Origin: Alistipes sp.
Lineage (GTDB): Bacteria; Bacteroidota; Bacteroidia; Bacteroidales; Rikenellaceae
Length of the DNA stretch: 64,000 nt
NCBI GenBank assembly: GCA_017504485.1
Contig: JAFVRC010000014.1
Span: 1 to 64,000, forward strand
Direction: 5' to 3'
Shown piece by piece: positions 7,909 through 16,789 of the stretch. The notes beneath the pieces were generated by a model that was not told where the DNA came from, made no database searches, and saw only the letters and a program-made list of their open reading frames with translations. Both the position numbers and the translations under genes were made by a program. The first letter of the stretch is position 1. Each line of letters begins with the position of its first letter.

Positions 7909-8694
7909 ATGAAAAAGATTATAGCAATAGTTCTGTGTGGAGCAGCACTTTTCTCCACCTATACGGCAAATGCATGGGGTGGCTTCGGCCACGGCTCGAT
8001 AGCCTATATGGCCGAGCAGCACCTTACACCCGAGGCCAAGGCCAAGTGCCGCTACTACCTTAAGCACACCCTCCCGTACTACGCTTCGTGGATGGACTCT
8101 TGGCGTGCCATACCACCATACAACAAGACGGGTGCACACTCCTTCTCGGCAAATGCCGACGGCACCGTCAATTGGGACCATGGCAAGGCTATCGGCAACG
8201 TGAACCGCATCTACAACAGCATGAAGAACGGCAAGTACAAGCAGATGCCCGACTCGCTTGTGAATATTAACCTCAAGATTCTTGTTCACGCGCTACCTGA
8301 CATCCACTGCCCTGTGCATGTCGGCTTCTCGAAGAAGGACTTTCCGCAATACAAGTACTCGCTTTTGCGCAAGGGTAAGCCTTTCGGGTACCACACCTTC
8401 TGGGACGGCTCTCCGGGTTTTAAACGGCGGTGGAACTATGCCCGCTATGCCAAGGAGGTCGATGTAATCTCGCCAAAGCAGGCCAAGAAGATTGTCAAGA
8501 AGGGCAATATCAACGCTTGGGGTGAGGACATTATCCGTCAGGCACACCGTTGCTACGACATCACCCTAAAGGGCACCGACGTCGCATATATGACCAATGA
8601 GCAGAAGGAAGCCGTATGGAAACTTGCCGACGAGATGGCATTGAAGGCTGCCCACCGTTTGGCCTATGTACTTAACGACATTTTCAAAGAGTAA
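7909..8694 (+). CDS. Nuc7, S1/P1-like zinc hydrolase, class A
   Basis: 261 aa, signal peptide ending ANA before W23. WGGFGH, ASWMD, VHALPDIHCPVH and YHTFWD are intact. The usual WH of the fourth ligand reads GAHSF, so the histidine is kept but the preceding tryptophan is lost; this is the only class A copy with that change. It is the close sister of Nuc5. Confidence 0.87.
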   Translation: MKKIIAIVLCGAALFSTYTANAWGGFGHGSIAYMAEQHLTPEAKAKCRYYLKHTLPYYASWMDSWRAIPPYNKTGAHSFSANADGTVNWDHGKAIGNVNRIYNSMKNGKYKQMPDSLVNINLKILVHALPDIHCPVHVGFSKKDFPQYKYSLLRKGKPFGYHTFWDGSPGFKRRWNYARYAKEVDVISPKQAKKIVKKGNINAWGEDIIRQAHRCYDITLKGTDVAYMTNEQKEAVWKLADEMALKAAHRLAYVLNDIFKE

Positions 8695-8717
8695 CGCAAC
8701 AAAACGTATCGAACAAT

Positions 8718-9515
8718 ATGAAAAAGATATATCTGTCTCTTGTGCTCATCCTCGGACTCTGTGTGAGCGCAAATGCCTGGAACAAGGATGCCAATGAGGG
8801 TATCGTAGTTTTGGCTACAAAGCACCTATCAACCGAAGCTGCTTCGCTCGTGCAGCAGCATCTCGGCGACAGCTACCTCGATGACGTAGATTACCTCTAC
8901 GCGCTCGAGAAAAAGAAGAAAGCTACACACTCGAAGGAGATTCATTACCTACACCTCAATAGTGCTCTGCAACCAGCTGCCGGCACAACGGCCGCAAACG
9001 ATGCGCTGAAGGGCATCGAACAGGCCGTGGAGGTGCTTCGCAACCGCGCACAACACTCAACGAGCGAGGTGCAGACGGCTCTGCGCACCATCATCAACCT
9101 CATGTGCGACATCCATGACATTTCGCGCACGCGCATCGAAGGTGTGCCGCACTCGCAGCAGGATTTCAGGTTTGCCTGCTACAAGGGCGACATGGGCAAG
9201 CGCAAGTCTGCCTCACCGCTGAAGTGGTCGTCATTTTGGCACTACTATAGCGGCTGGCACCCGGGCTTTTCAGGGGCATTGTGGGCCGAGGATATGGAGT
9301 TGTGCCTCGGTGCACGGCGTGCCGAACTCTCGAAGGGTACGCTGAATGATTGGGTTGCACAGATTGGCACAACAGCCGCCAAGCTATACGAGCATATCAA
9401 TGCCGAATACGAAATGACAAGGCGCGAGCGCAACGAGCTTGAGGAACTTAACTACGAGATGATGGCCCGCGCAGGTTATCGTCTTGCCGAGATTCTCAAT
9501 GGTGTTGTTAAATAG
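8718..9515 (+). CDS. Nuc8, S1/P1-like pseudoenzyme, class B
   Basis: 265 aa, signal peptide ending ANA before W21. H6 is Asn (WNKDAN), D45 is lost, H116 is Asn and H126 is Arg (INLMCDIHDISR), D120 stays, and KWSSFWH replaces H149/D153. At most one or two ligands survive, so zinc hydrolysis is unlikely. The overall layout and the GTLNDWVAQIG motif match Nuc6. Confidence 0.77.
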   Translation: MKKIYLSLVLILGLCVSANAWNKDANEGIVVLATKHLSTEAASLVQQHLGDSYLDDVDYLYALEKKKKATHSKEIHYLHLNSALQPAAGTTAANDALKGIEQAVEVLRNRAQHSTSEVQTALRTIINLMCDIHDISRTRIEGVPHSQQDFRFACYKGDMGKRKSASPLKWSSFWHYYSGWHPGFSGALWAEDMELCLGARRAELSKGTLNDWVAQIGTTAAKLYEHINAEYEMTRRERNELEELNYEMMARAGYRLAEILNGVVK

Positions 9516-9525
9516 TGCAACAACG

Positions 9526-10299
9526 ATGAAAGCTAAAACTCTTTTAGTTGCGGCAGCTACACTGCTCGCAACGCTTAACGTGCAGGCTTGGGGCGGCTTC
9601 GGTCATACGATAGTCGCCTATGTTGCCGAGCAGCACCTCACACCCGAGGCCAAGGCCAAGTGCGAACACTACCTAGGTCACTCGGTACCATACTCCGCAT
9701 CGTGGATGGACTATTGGCGCTCCGTACCTCCATACAAGGAGACCACGCATTGGCACGTCTGCCGCGCTGATGAGAACAACAACCTCATACAGGAGAAGGA
9801 TCGCTGCGCCGCGCTGCAAATCGAGCGCATCTGCAAGGAGTTGAAGAACTATAAGAAGCTGCCGAATGAGCAGATAGATCTCAACCTAAAACTCTTGATA
9901 CACATGGTGGGCGATATGCACTGTCCATCGCACATTGTCTATGTTCCGAAGATTCCGAGCAACAATATCCGCGTCAAGGGTAAGCTGGTCGGTCGTCACA
10001 AATTCTGGGACTCCTCGCCGGCAACTTTCCACCCGAAGTGGAACGCCGAGAGCTACTTCAACCACCTCGACGTAGCGACCGACAAGCAGATTAAGAAGAT
10101 ATGCAAGGGCACACCCGAGGCGTGGGCAATGGAGCAGGCTCGCATAATGCGCCGCACCTATACACTCTATGAGAATGGGGCAGAATTTACGAAATTGCCA
10201 CGCGAGGTGCGCAACGAGATGCAGCAACTCGTCGAGGACAACCTCCTCAAAGCGGGTTATCGTCTTGCCTACCTGTTGAATAAAATCTTTGCAAAGTAA
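9526..10299 (+). CDS. Nuc9, S1/P1-like zinc hydrolase, class A
   Basis: The ATG at 9526 (10 bp after Nuc8) gives a proper signal peptide ending VQA before W22; an earlier in-frame ATG at 9484 would lie inside Nuc8 and spoil the signal. 257 aa. WGGFGH, ASWMD, HWHVC, IHMVGDMHCPSH and RHKFWD provide all nine ligands. It has a GTPEAWAME segment comparable to the class B GTPxDWA motif. Closest sister in the array is Nuc11. Confidence 0.87.
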   Translation: MKAKTLLVAAATLLATLNVQAWGGFGHTIVAYVAEQHLTPEAKAKCEHYLGHSVPYSASWMDYWRSVPPYKETTHWHVCRADENNNLIQEKDRCAALQIERICKELKNYKKLPNEQIDLNLKLLIHMVGDMHCPSHIVYVPKIPSNNIRVKGKLVGRHKFWDSSPATFHPKWNAESYFNHLDVATDKQIKKICKGTPEAWAMEQARIMRRTYTLYENGAEFTKLPREVRNEMQQLVEDNLLKAGYRLAYLLNKIFAK

Positions 10300-10307
10300 G
10301 CGACACT

Positions 10308-11108
10308 ATGAAACAAGCATTCAGATATATCACACTGCTGGTGATGGTTGTTGCGGCAGGACGTGCGTGGGCGTGGGCTCCACTCGGACACGAGACGGCG
10401 GCGGTCATCGCCATACAGCACCTCACACCAAGGGCCAAAGCCGAAGCCGACAAGATATTGGCCACAAACATCAAGAGTGTATCGACATGGCTCAACACCC
10501 TGCGCAAAGGCGAGGCAACGAAGCATACCGCCGCATGGCACACGCTACACCTCAATGCCGAGGGGCTCTCGACGACAACCTCCGAGGGCGATGCCGTAGT
10601 ACAAATCGAGCGTTGTGCCGATATTCTGCGCAACCCTTCGCAGCATAGCGACTCAGTGAAGGTCGTAGCCTTGCGTGCGCTCGTGCATCTTGTAGCCGAT
10701 ATGCACTGTATAAGTCATGTGCGCATCGAGGGCGAGCCTCTCACAAACGGCTTCCGCTTCTACTTCCTGCGCGGCATGGCCGCAAGCAAGAAGAGCAAGC
10801 CTCTCTCGGCCAAGTGGTACTCGCATTGGCAGAGCCGCTTCTTCGGCTATCACCAAGGCTTCACGGCCGAGATGATGGCCCGCGATATGGAGCTGTGCTG
10901 CGGCAAGCACTGCGAGGAGTATATGAAAGGTACACCGCGTGATTGGGCCGCCGATATGGGCCGTGTGACACGCAGTGCGCTCGAGGGCATGGAGATCGAT
11001 GTGGTACTCAACCGCAAGGAGATAAACCTCCATGAAGCGTATCACGAGCAGTGCCTTGCCAAGGCGGGTTACCGTCTGGCTGCCCTGCTGAACGACATCT
11101 TCAAATAA
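10308..11108 (+). CDS. Nuc10, S1/P1-like protein, class B (two metal sites incomplete)
   Basis: 266 aa. The signal peptide ends AWA before W23, so two tryptophans flank the site. W1, H6 (WAPLGH), H60 (AWHTLH), H116, D120 and H126 (VHLVADMHCISH) are kept. D45 is Asn (TWLNTLR), and H149/D153 are replaced in KWYSHWQ. It is the sister of Nuc12, with a nearly identical stretch around 10583-10619. Confidence 0.8.
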   Translation: MKQAFRYITLLVMVVAAGRAWAWAPLGHETAAVIAIQHLTPRAKAEADKILATNIKSVSTWLNTLRKGEATKHTAAWHTLHLNAEGLSTTTSEGDAVVQIERCADILRNPSQHSDSVKVVALRALVHLVADMHCISHVRIEGEPLTNGFRFYFLRGMAASKKSKPLSAKWYSHWQSRFFGYHQGFTAEMMARDMELCCGKHCEEYMKGTPRDWAADMGRVTRSALEGMEIDVVLNRKEINLHEAYHEQCLAKAGYRLAALLNDIFK

Positions 11109-11129
11109 CATTTTTTTAACGACTCAACT

Positions 11130-11906
11130 ATGAAAAGTAGAATACTAACCACCGTTTTAACGCTTGTCGCTCTAATGAGCATACAGAGCGCAATGGCGTG
11201 GGGAGGCCTTGGCCACTCGGCCATAGCATATATCGCCGAGCAACACCTCACCGACGAGGCCAAAGCCAAGTGCCACCACTATTTGAAGCACTCGTTGGCC
11301 TACGACTCGTCGTGGATGGATCATTGGCGTAACGTCGAGCCATTCTGCGAAACATCATATTGGCACTGCATGAAGGGCGACCGCGACAACAAAGTCATCG
11401 ACGATGGTCGCAGCGCACCGCTTCATATCGTGCGCATCTGCAAGGAGATGAAGAACTACAAGAGACTCTCCGACGAGCAGATTGCCATCAACCTCAAGTT
11501 GCTGATTCACATGGCCGGCGATATGCACTGCCCATCACACGTCAGCTACCCGGGCCAAGGTTTCAAGCGTCCTTCGCTCTACATCAAGGGTAGGAAGTAC
11601 AACAGCCACGCCGTGTGGGATGCGTCGCCCGCATATCTGCATCCGGGGTGGACAATAGTCGATTACCAGCGTAACCTCGACAATAAGAGTGCGAAGCAGA
11701 TAAAGCAAATTTGCAAGGGCACGCCGTGTGATTGGGCCGAGGAGTGTATCCTCAAGATGCGTGTGACGGGTTACATCTTCGACCGCAACGCGGAGTTCAC
11801 GAAGATGGACGAGGCAACTATCGAGAAGATGCGCCGTCTGAACGACGAGCAGATTCTCAATGCCGGCTACCGCTTGGCCTCGCTCCTCAACAAGATGTTC
11901 AAATAA
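11130..11906 (+). CDS. Nuc11, S1/P1-like zinc hydrolase, class A
   Basis: 258 aa, signal peptide ending AMA before W24. WGGLGH, SSWMD, YWHCM, IHMAGDMHCPSH and SHAVWD keep every ligand. The D45 segment reads DSSWMD rather than YASWMD. It is the sister of Nuc9, and has the class A cysteine in AKCHHYL. Confidence 0.87.
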   Translation: MKSRILTTVLTLVALMSIQSAMAWGGLGHSAIAYIAEQHLTDEAKAKCHHYLKHSLAYDSSWMDHWRNVEPFCETSYWHCMKGDRDNKVIDDGRSAPLHIVRICKEMKNYKRLSDEQIAINLKLLIHMAGDMHCPSHVSYPGQGFKRPSLYIKGRKYNSHAVWDASPAYLHPGWTIVDYQRNLDNKSAKQIKQICKGTPCDWAEECILKMRVTGYIFDRNAEFTKMDEATIEKMRRLNDEQILNAGYRLASLLNKMFK

Positions 11907-11927
11907 CAACCTCAAATATTCGCAACA

Positions 11928-12734
11928 ATGAAGAGATTCATCAAATATATCGCGATCGTAGCACTGACCGCCCTTGCACTCGAAGCTGCAGCGTGGAATA
12001 AAATGGGACATGAGACCATCGCCGCGCTGGCCGAGCAAAACCTCTCGCCAGAGGCGAAGGCCGAGGTAACGAAGCTCCTTGGCGGCAACCTCAAGAGCGG
12101 CGCGATGTGGCTCAACACACTCCGCAAGGAGGAGGCCACAAAGCATACAGCCTCGTGGCACCACACACACCTCGATGCTGCAGGCCGCTCAACGACTACG
12201 ACCGAGGGCGATGCCGTAGTACAGATTGAGCGTTGTGCCAACATTCTGCGTAACGCTTCGACACATAGCCGCAACGAGCAGGTCGAGGCTCTGAAGACCA
12301 TCGTTCATCTGGTGGCCGACCTGCACTGCATCCACCACATCCGCATCGAGGGCGAGCCACTCACCGACGGCTTCCGCTTCAAGTACGAGACCGGCAAGAA
12401 GGATAAAAAGAGTGGCGAAAAGATAGCCGTTGGCATAAATTGGAGCACAATATGGGGTGGTCGCATGTTCGGCCATCACGTCGGCTTCACGCCGGAGCTT
12501 ATGGCCGATGATATGGCTCTCTGCCGCGCCGAGCACAAGGAGGCGTGGTCGCAGGGCACGCCGCGCGAGTGGGCCGCCGATATGGGCGTTGCAACGCGTA
12601 AGCAACTCGAAGGCATGAAGCCGGGCATAGTTATCACGCGCAAGCAGTTCAACCTTCTCGATGCGCCGCACGAAGATTGTTTGGCCAAGGCGGGTTGGCG
12701 ATTGGCCGCACTGCTCAACAATATCTACAAGTAG
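11928..12734 (+). CDS. Nuc12, S1/P1-like protein, class B
   Basis: 268 aa, signal peptide ending AAA before W23. WNKMGH, SWHHTH and VHLVADLHCIHH keep W1, H6, H60, H116, D120 and H126. D45 is Asn (MWLNTLR); NWSTIWG replaces the H149/D153 pair. It has a short Lys-rich insertion (TGKKDKKSGEK) before that segment, compared with Nuc10. It is followed at 10 bp by another class B gene, the only B-B junction in the array. Confidence 0.8.
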   Translation: MKRFIKYIAIVALTALALEAAAWNKMGHETIAALAEQNLSPEAKAEVTKLLGGNLKSGAMWLNTLRKEEATKHTASWHHTHLDAAGRSTTTTEGDAVVQIERCANILRNASTHSRNEQVEALKTIVHLVADLHCIHHIRIEGEPLTDGFRFKYETGKKDKKSGEKIAVGINWSTIWGGRMFGHHVGFTPELMADDMALCRAEHKEAWSQGTPREWAADMGVATRKQLEGMKPGIVITRKQFNLLDAPHEDCLAKAGWRLAALLNNIYK

Positions 12735-12744
12735 TAACCCGACG

Positions 12745-13536
12745 ATGAAAGCATCACTCCTTAAAGCGGCATTTGTCGCAGTATTCGCATGGCTACCACT
12801 CTCGGGCTACGCGTGGAACGAACATACACATAGGGCTATAGCCATCTACGCCACCGAAAATCTAAAACCGAAAGTCAAGCGGCAGGTCGAGGCTATCCTT
12901 GGGGGTACGATGGCCGAGCACTCTGCGTGGCTCAACACACAGAAGAGGGTTGTGCGCGGCAGTGCCCGGTGGCACAATATCGTTCTCGACGAGCAGAACA
13001 ACCCCGTCGGTGACGAGCGCGACGGCCTGACCAAGATTGCCGAATATGAGCGTGTGTTGCGTAATCGCCGAGACCACTCGACCGAGGAAGTTGCGACGGC
13101 ACTCAAGTCGTTGATCCACGTCGTGAGCGACATACATAACCCGTCGCACGTCGTATTCACCGACATACCTCGCAGTCGAGGCTTCAAGTTCAAGACGACG
13201 AACAACCGCACGGGAGCATTCGCTCACCGCGGCATGAAGTCGTGGCGTCACTTGTGGAACATCACCTATCCGCGGCGACATCGCGGCTTCTCGGTCGAGT
13301 GGTCGGCCTACGACCTTTCGGTCTATGCCGAGCGCGACAAAGCCGAGTGGTCGAAGGGCACGCCGCACGATTGGGCCATAGGCCAAGGTGCCGAGTGCCG
13401 ACCGCTCTACGACATAATCACCGGCGAGCAGGTCGTAACCCCCGACATTATCAATCGCTTGGAGAATATCCACGACCGCTGCGCTGCGCGTGCTGCGCTG
13501 CGTCTTGCAGCTCTATTGAACAACATTTTCAGCTAA
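12745..13536 (+). CDS. Nuc13, S1/P1-like protein, class B
   Basis: The ATG at 12745 gives a signal peptide ending GYA before W24; 263 aa. W1 and H6 (WNEHTH), H60 (RWHNI), H116, D120 and H126 (IHVVSDIHNPSH) remain. D45 is Asn (AWLNTQK), and SWRHLWN stands where HxFWD should be. With Nuc14 it reverses the usual A-then-B order. Confidence 0.8.
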   Translation: MKASLLKAAFVAVFAWLPLSGYAWNEHTHRAIAIYATENLKPKVKRQVEAILGGTMAEHSAWLNTQKRVVRGSARWHNIVLDEQNNPVGDERDGLTKIAEYERVLRNRRDHSTEEVATALKSLIHVVSDIHNPSHVVFTDIPRSRGFKFKTTNNRTGAFAHRGMKSWRHLWNITYPRRHRGFSVEWSAYDLSVYAERDKAEWSKGTPHDWAIGQGAECRPLYDIITGEQVVTPDIINRLENIHDRCAARAALRLAALLNNIFS

Positions 13537-13545
13537 CTACTCGAG

Positions 13546-14325
13546 ATGAAACGACTACCGATTATCGTTCTCGCACTATTCACGTCGGGCATCTTCTGTG
13601 CCTCGGCGTGGAACGCCCACGGGCACTCCGTCATTGCATACGTCGCCGAACAGAACCTCACACCAAAGGCTCGCAAGATGTGTCACCACTATCTGCGACA
13701 CACGCTACCCTACTACGCCTCGTGGATGGATCATTGGCGTTACTGCCCGGGCTATGAGGAGTCGCGCGGTTGGCACGGCGTGCGCGTGAACAAGAATAAC
13801 GAGATGCACAACCCAAATCGCACCAATGCCATCACGCAGATTGATGCCTTCCGTCGCGAGACGAAGCAGTACCGACGTATGAGCGACTCAACCGTAATGG
13901 AGAACATCAAGTACCTGATACACATGGTCGCCGACGTGCATAGCCCTGTCCACATGGTCTACTACAACATGCCCGAGTTCAAGCAAGACACACTTTCGCT
14001 CGGCGGTCGCAGGATGCGCTACCACGACCTGCTCGACGGCTCGCCAACGCGTATGCATAAAAAGTGGACCATCGAGCAGTATAATGCCCACCTCGAAAGC
14101 GAGTGGGGTCACGAGAAGCGTGCTGTTAGTCGCGGCACGGCCGAGGAGTGGATGGTCGAGTTGGCCATCGACTCGAAGCGGCTGTGGAAGATGATGCCCA
14201 ACGGCAGCGAATGGAATAACTTGTCGAGCGAGAATCGCAAGGGTGTGGAGCATATGATTGAGCGACGCCTCTACATTGCCGGCATACGCTTGGCAACGGT
14301 GCTGAACGAGATTTTCGAGAAATAA
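13546..14325 (+). CDS. Nuc14, S1/P1-like zinc hydrolase, class A
   Basis: 259 aa, signal peptide ending ASA before W22. WNAHGH, ASWMD, GWHGV, IHMVADVHSPVH and YHDLLD keep all nine ligands. The core cysteine of DMHCP is serine here and in Nuc15 only, while the helix cysteine (KMCHHYL) stays. The HDLLD form of the last pair is unique. It is followed by a second class A gene, Nuc15, the only A-A junction. Confidence 0.86.
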   Translation: MKRLPIIVLALFTSGIFCASAWNAHGHSVIAYVAEQNLTPKARKMCHHYLRHTLPYYASWMDHWRYCPGYEESRGWHGVRVNKNNEMHNPNRTNAITQIDAFRRETKQYRRMSDSTVMENIKYLIHMVADVHSPVHMVYYNMPEFKQDTLSLGGRRMRYHDLLDGSPTRMHKKWTIEQYNAHLESEWGHEKRAVSRGTAEEWMVELAIDSKRLWKMMPNGSEWNNLSSENRKGVEHMIERRLYIAGIRLATVLNEIFEK

Positions 14326-14342
14326 TTTAAGACTTTATACCT

Positions 14343-15182
14343 ATGATTAAAAGATTATTGCCTCTACTGCTTCTTGCGATACTGCTCGCGCCGCGGCACG
14401 CCACAGCGTGGAATAATCACGGTCATGGCACCATAGCCTATATCGCCGAGCAGAACCTCACACCCACAACGCGCGAGAAGTGCCACGAATACCTCAACCA
14501 CACGCTCTACTACTACGCCTCGTGGTTGGATCATTGGCGCTTCACCGAGCCCTACAAGCATACGACACGCTGGCACGCCTCGATTTATAACGAGAAGAGC
14601 GAACTTCAGAATGTGCCGGCCATGGTCGTTATGATGACCGACAAGATTTGGAACAAGATGCGCGACGGTGGCTACAAGAGCCTCAGCGACTCGCTCGTCA
14701 CCGACAATATCAAGTATCTGATACACCTGGTTGGCGACCTGCATAGTCCGGTGCACATCGTCTTCAGCCACTCGACTGCCGGCAAACAGCACAAGCACAA
14801 TCAGGCCTTCTCGGTCTATTGGGGCAAGAAGCGCAAGCGTATGTCGTTCCACACCTTCTGGGACCGCGCCTCGCAATATATGCATCCGAAGTGGTCGTAT
14901 GATGACTACTGGCGCAACATAGACAACTACTCGAAGAAGAAGCATGCAACCGTCATCGAGGGTACTCCATACACTTGGGGCCACGAAGGGGCCGTCAATA
15001 TGCGCGAAATATACGACCTTATGCCGCCCGAGTCGTACTTCGACGAACTGCCCAAGGCCGACATACAACGCATGCGCGAGATTAACGACCGCCAGCTGGT
15101 GGTCGGAGGATACCGCCTCGCCCACGTTCTCAACACAATATTTGACGAGGCATACAACACTTCAAAAAAGAAGGAGGATTAG
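14343..15182 (+). CDS. Nuc15, S1/P1-like zinc hydrolase, class A (longest copy)
   Basis: 279 aa, signal peptide ending ATA before W23. WNNHGH, ASWLD, RWHAS, IHLVGDLHSPVH and FHTFWD supply all ligands. Extra length comes from a loop of about 15 residues before FHTFWD (rich in His, Lys and Gln) and a polar C-terminal tail TSKKKED. The tail codons contain AAGGAGG, which serves as the Shine-Dalgarno of Nuc16, whose ATG is only 2 nt after the stop. Confidence 0.86.
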   Translation: MIKRLLPLLLLAILLAPRHATAWNNHGHGTIAYIAEQNLTPTTREKCHEYLNHTLYYYASWLDHWRFTEPYKHTTRWHASIYNEKSELQNVPAMVVMMTDKIWNKMRDGGYKSLSDSLVTDNIKYLIHLVGDLHSPVHIVFSHSTAGKQHKHNQAFSVYWGKKRKRMSFHTFWDRASQYMHPKWSYDDYWRNIDNYSKKKHATVIEGTPYTWGHEGAVNMREIYDLMPPESYFDELPKADIQRMREINDRQLVVGGYRLAHVLNTIFDEAYNTSKKKED

Positions 15183-15184
15183 CG

Positions 15185-15979
15185 ATGAACAAGTGTACAA
15201 AATATATATTGGTGCTCACTGCACTCTTCGGCAGCGTTGAGCTGTATGCATGGAACGACCGAATGCACCACACCATAGCCCTTATTGCCGAGCAGCAACT
15301 CGAGCCAAAGGCCAAGAAGCGCATTGAGAAGATTCTCGACTCGACGCTCAAAGACGAGGCCGTATGGCTGAATACCCTGCGCCGCAAGCCCGAAACGCGA
15401 TATACGCAGCCATGGCACCATCTGCACCTCGACGAGAATATGATGTCTGTGACACAGAGCAAGAAGGATGCCGCCGTGCAGGTCGAGCGTTGCGCCGATA
15501 TACTCCGCAACCGCCGCGAGCATAACGACTCGACCGTTATTGCGGCGTTGAAGATCGTTGTTCACCTCGTGGGCGATATGCACTGTCCGTCGCACGTTTT
15601 CTTCACCGGAGGGCCTAACCTCTCGAAATTCTCATTCGGAATCTCGAATGACCGCTGGGACAACCCTGCAACGAGCAAGACGACGTGGCGTGCCTTCTGG
15701 AACAACCGCTATTCGACTGAACACCCGGGCTTCACGGCCGAGCTCTATGCCTACGACCTCTCGATATACAGCCGCAAGCATAAGGAGGAGTGGGCAAAGG
15801 GCGACGTGCGCGATTGGGCAAACGATATGGGGCGCGAGTGCCGCTGGCTGCACGAGCGTATAAAGCCCGACTCGACAATCAACAGCGAGCTGAAGTGTCG
15901 CCTCGAGAATGTCAATGACCGATGCATCGCCAAGGCGGGACTACGCCTCGGGGCTCTGCTGAATGAAGTTTTCAAATAA
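15185..15979 (+). CDS. Nuc16, S1/P1-like protein, class B
   Basis: 264 aa, signal peptide ending LYA before W23. WNDRMH, PWHHLH and VHLVGDMHCPSH keep W1, H6, H60, H116, D120 and H126; the core motif is as good as in class A. D45 is Asn (VWLNTLR) and the last pair is replaced in TWRAFWN. This is the class B copy closest to an intact site. The start depends on the Shine-Dalgarno lying in the Nuc15 tail. Confidence 0.8.
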   Translation: MNKCTKYILVLTALFGSVELYAWNDRMHHTIALIAEQQLEPKAKKRIEKILDSTLKDEAVWLNTLRRKPETRYTQPWHHLHLDENMMSVTQSKKDAAVQVERCADILRNRREHNDSTVIAALKIVVHLVGDMHCPSHVFFTGGPNLSKFSFGISNDRWDNPATSKTTWRAFWNNRYSTEHPGFTAELYAYDLSIYSRKHKEEWAKGDVRDWANDMGRECRWLHERIKPDSTINSELKCRLENVNDRCIAKAGLRLGALLNEVFK

Positions 15980-15991
15980 CACAAAAAAGCT

Positions 15992-16777
15992 ATGAACCAC
16001 AAACTTAACATCTGCATCATCTTTGCCATCCTTGCCACCACGGTAAGCGTGCAGGCATGGAACGGTTTCGGCCACTCGTGCGCAGCCTACATCGCCGAGA
16101 AGCACCTGACGCCCGAGGCCAAGGCCAAGTGCGAGCACTACCTCAAGCACTCGTTTGTATTCTACGCCTCGTGGATGGACCAATGGCGTTACATCGAGCC
16201 CTACAATGTATCAAACGCTTGGCACGTCATCTTTGTCGATAGCAATTGGCAGCTCGATACCGAGGATACGAAGCGTGCGCAGCACCACACCGCGCGCATC
16301 TGGAAGGAACTGAAAGACTACAAGAATCTGCCCGACTCGCTCGTGCGTCAAAACCTCATCTACCTGATACACATGGTGCCAGACTACCACTGCCCGGTAC
16401 ACACCTTCTTCCGCAAGGGCATGTTCCCGGAGCGCACCTACTCGCTGCGCAACAAGGGCAAGAAGACAGTATTGCACACCTTTTGGGATGCCTCTGTAGG
16501 CTTCCGCCGCAAGGGGTGGACCATCGAGCGTTACCACAAGGAGATTGACGTATATTCACCAAAACAGGTCAAGAAGTGGCAGAAGGGCGATGCAATACGT
16601 TGGGCAAATGATGCGGTGATGCAGTCACATCGCCTCTACGACATCACGCCGGCCGACACCGATATCAGCAAGATGCCGAAGGAACAAGTGGCAGAGATTC
16701 ACAAACTTACCGACGAGATGATTCTCAAGGGCGGCTACCGCTTAGCACGCATTATTAACGATGTATTCAAAAAGTAG
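15992..16777 (+). CDS. Nuc17, S1/P1-like zinc hydrolase, class A
   Basis: 261 aa, signal peptide ending VQA before W23. WNGFGH, ASWMD, AWHVI, IHMVPDYHCPVH and LHTFWD are complete. The core HMVPDYH has a proline before D120, resembling HALPD of Nuc5 and Nuc7. It ends 12 bp before the last array gene, and an AGGAGG lies in that gap. Confidence 0.87.
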   Translation: MNHKLNICIIFAILATTVSVQAWNGFGHSCAAYIAEKHLTPEAKAKCEHYLKHSFVFYASWMDQWRYIEPYNVSNAWHVIFVDSNWQLDTEDTKRAQHHTARIWKELKDYKNLPDSLVRQNLIYLIHMVPDYHCPVHTFFRKGMFPERTYSLRNKGKKTVLHTFWDASVGFRRKGWTIERYHKEIDVYSPKQVKKWQKGDAIRWANDAVMQSHRLYDITPADTDISKMPKEQVAEIHKLTDEMILKGGYRLARIINDVFKK

Positions 16778-16789
16778 GAGGATAGAGCT

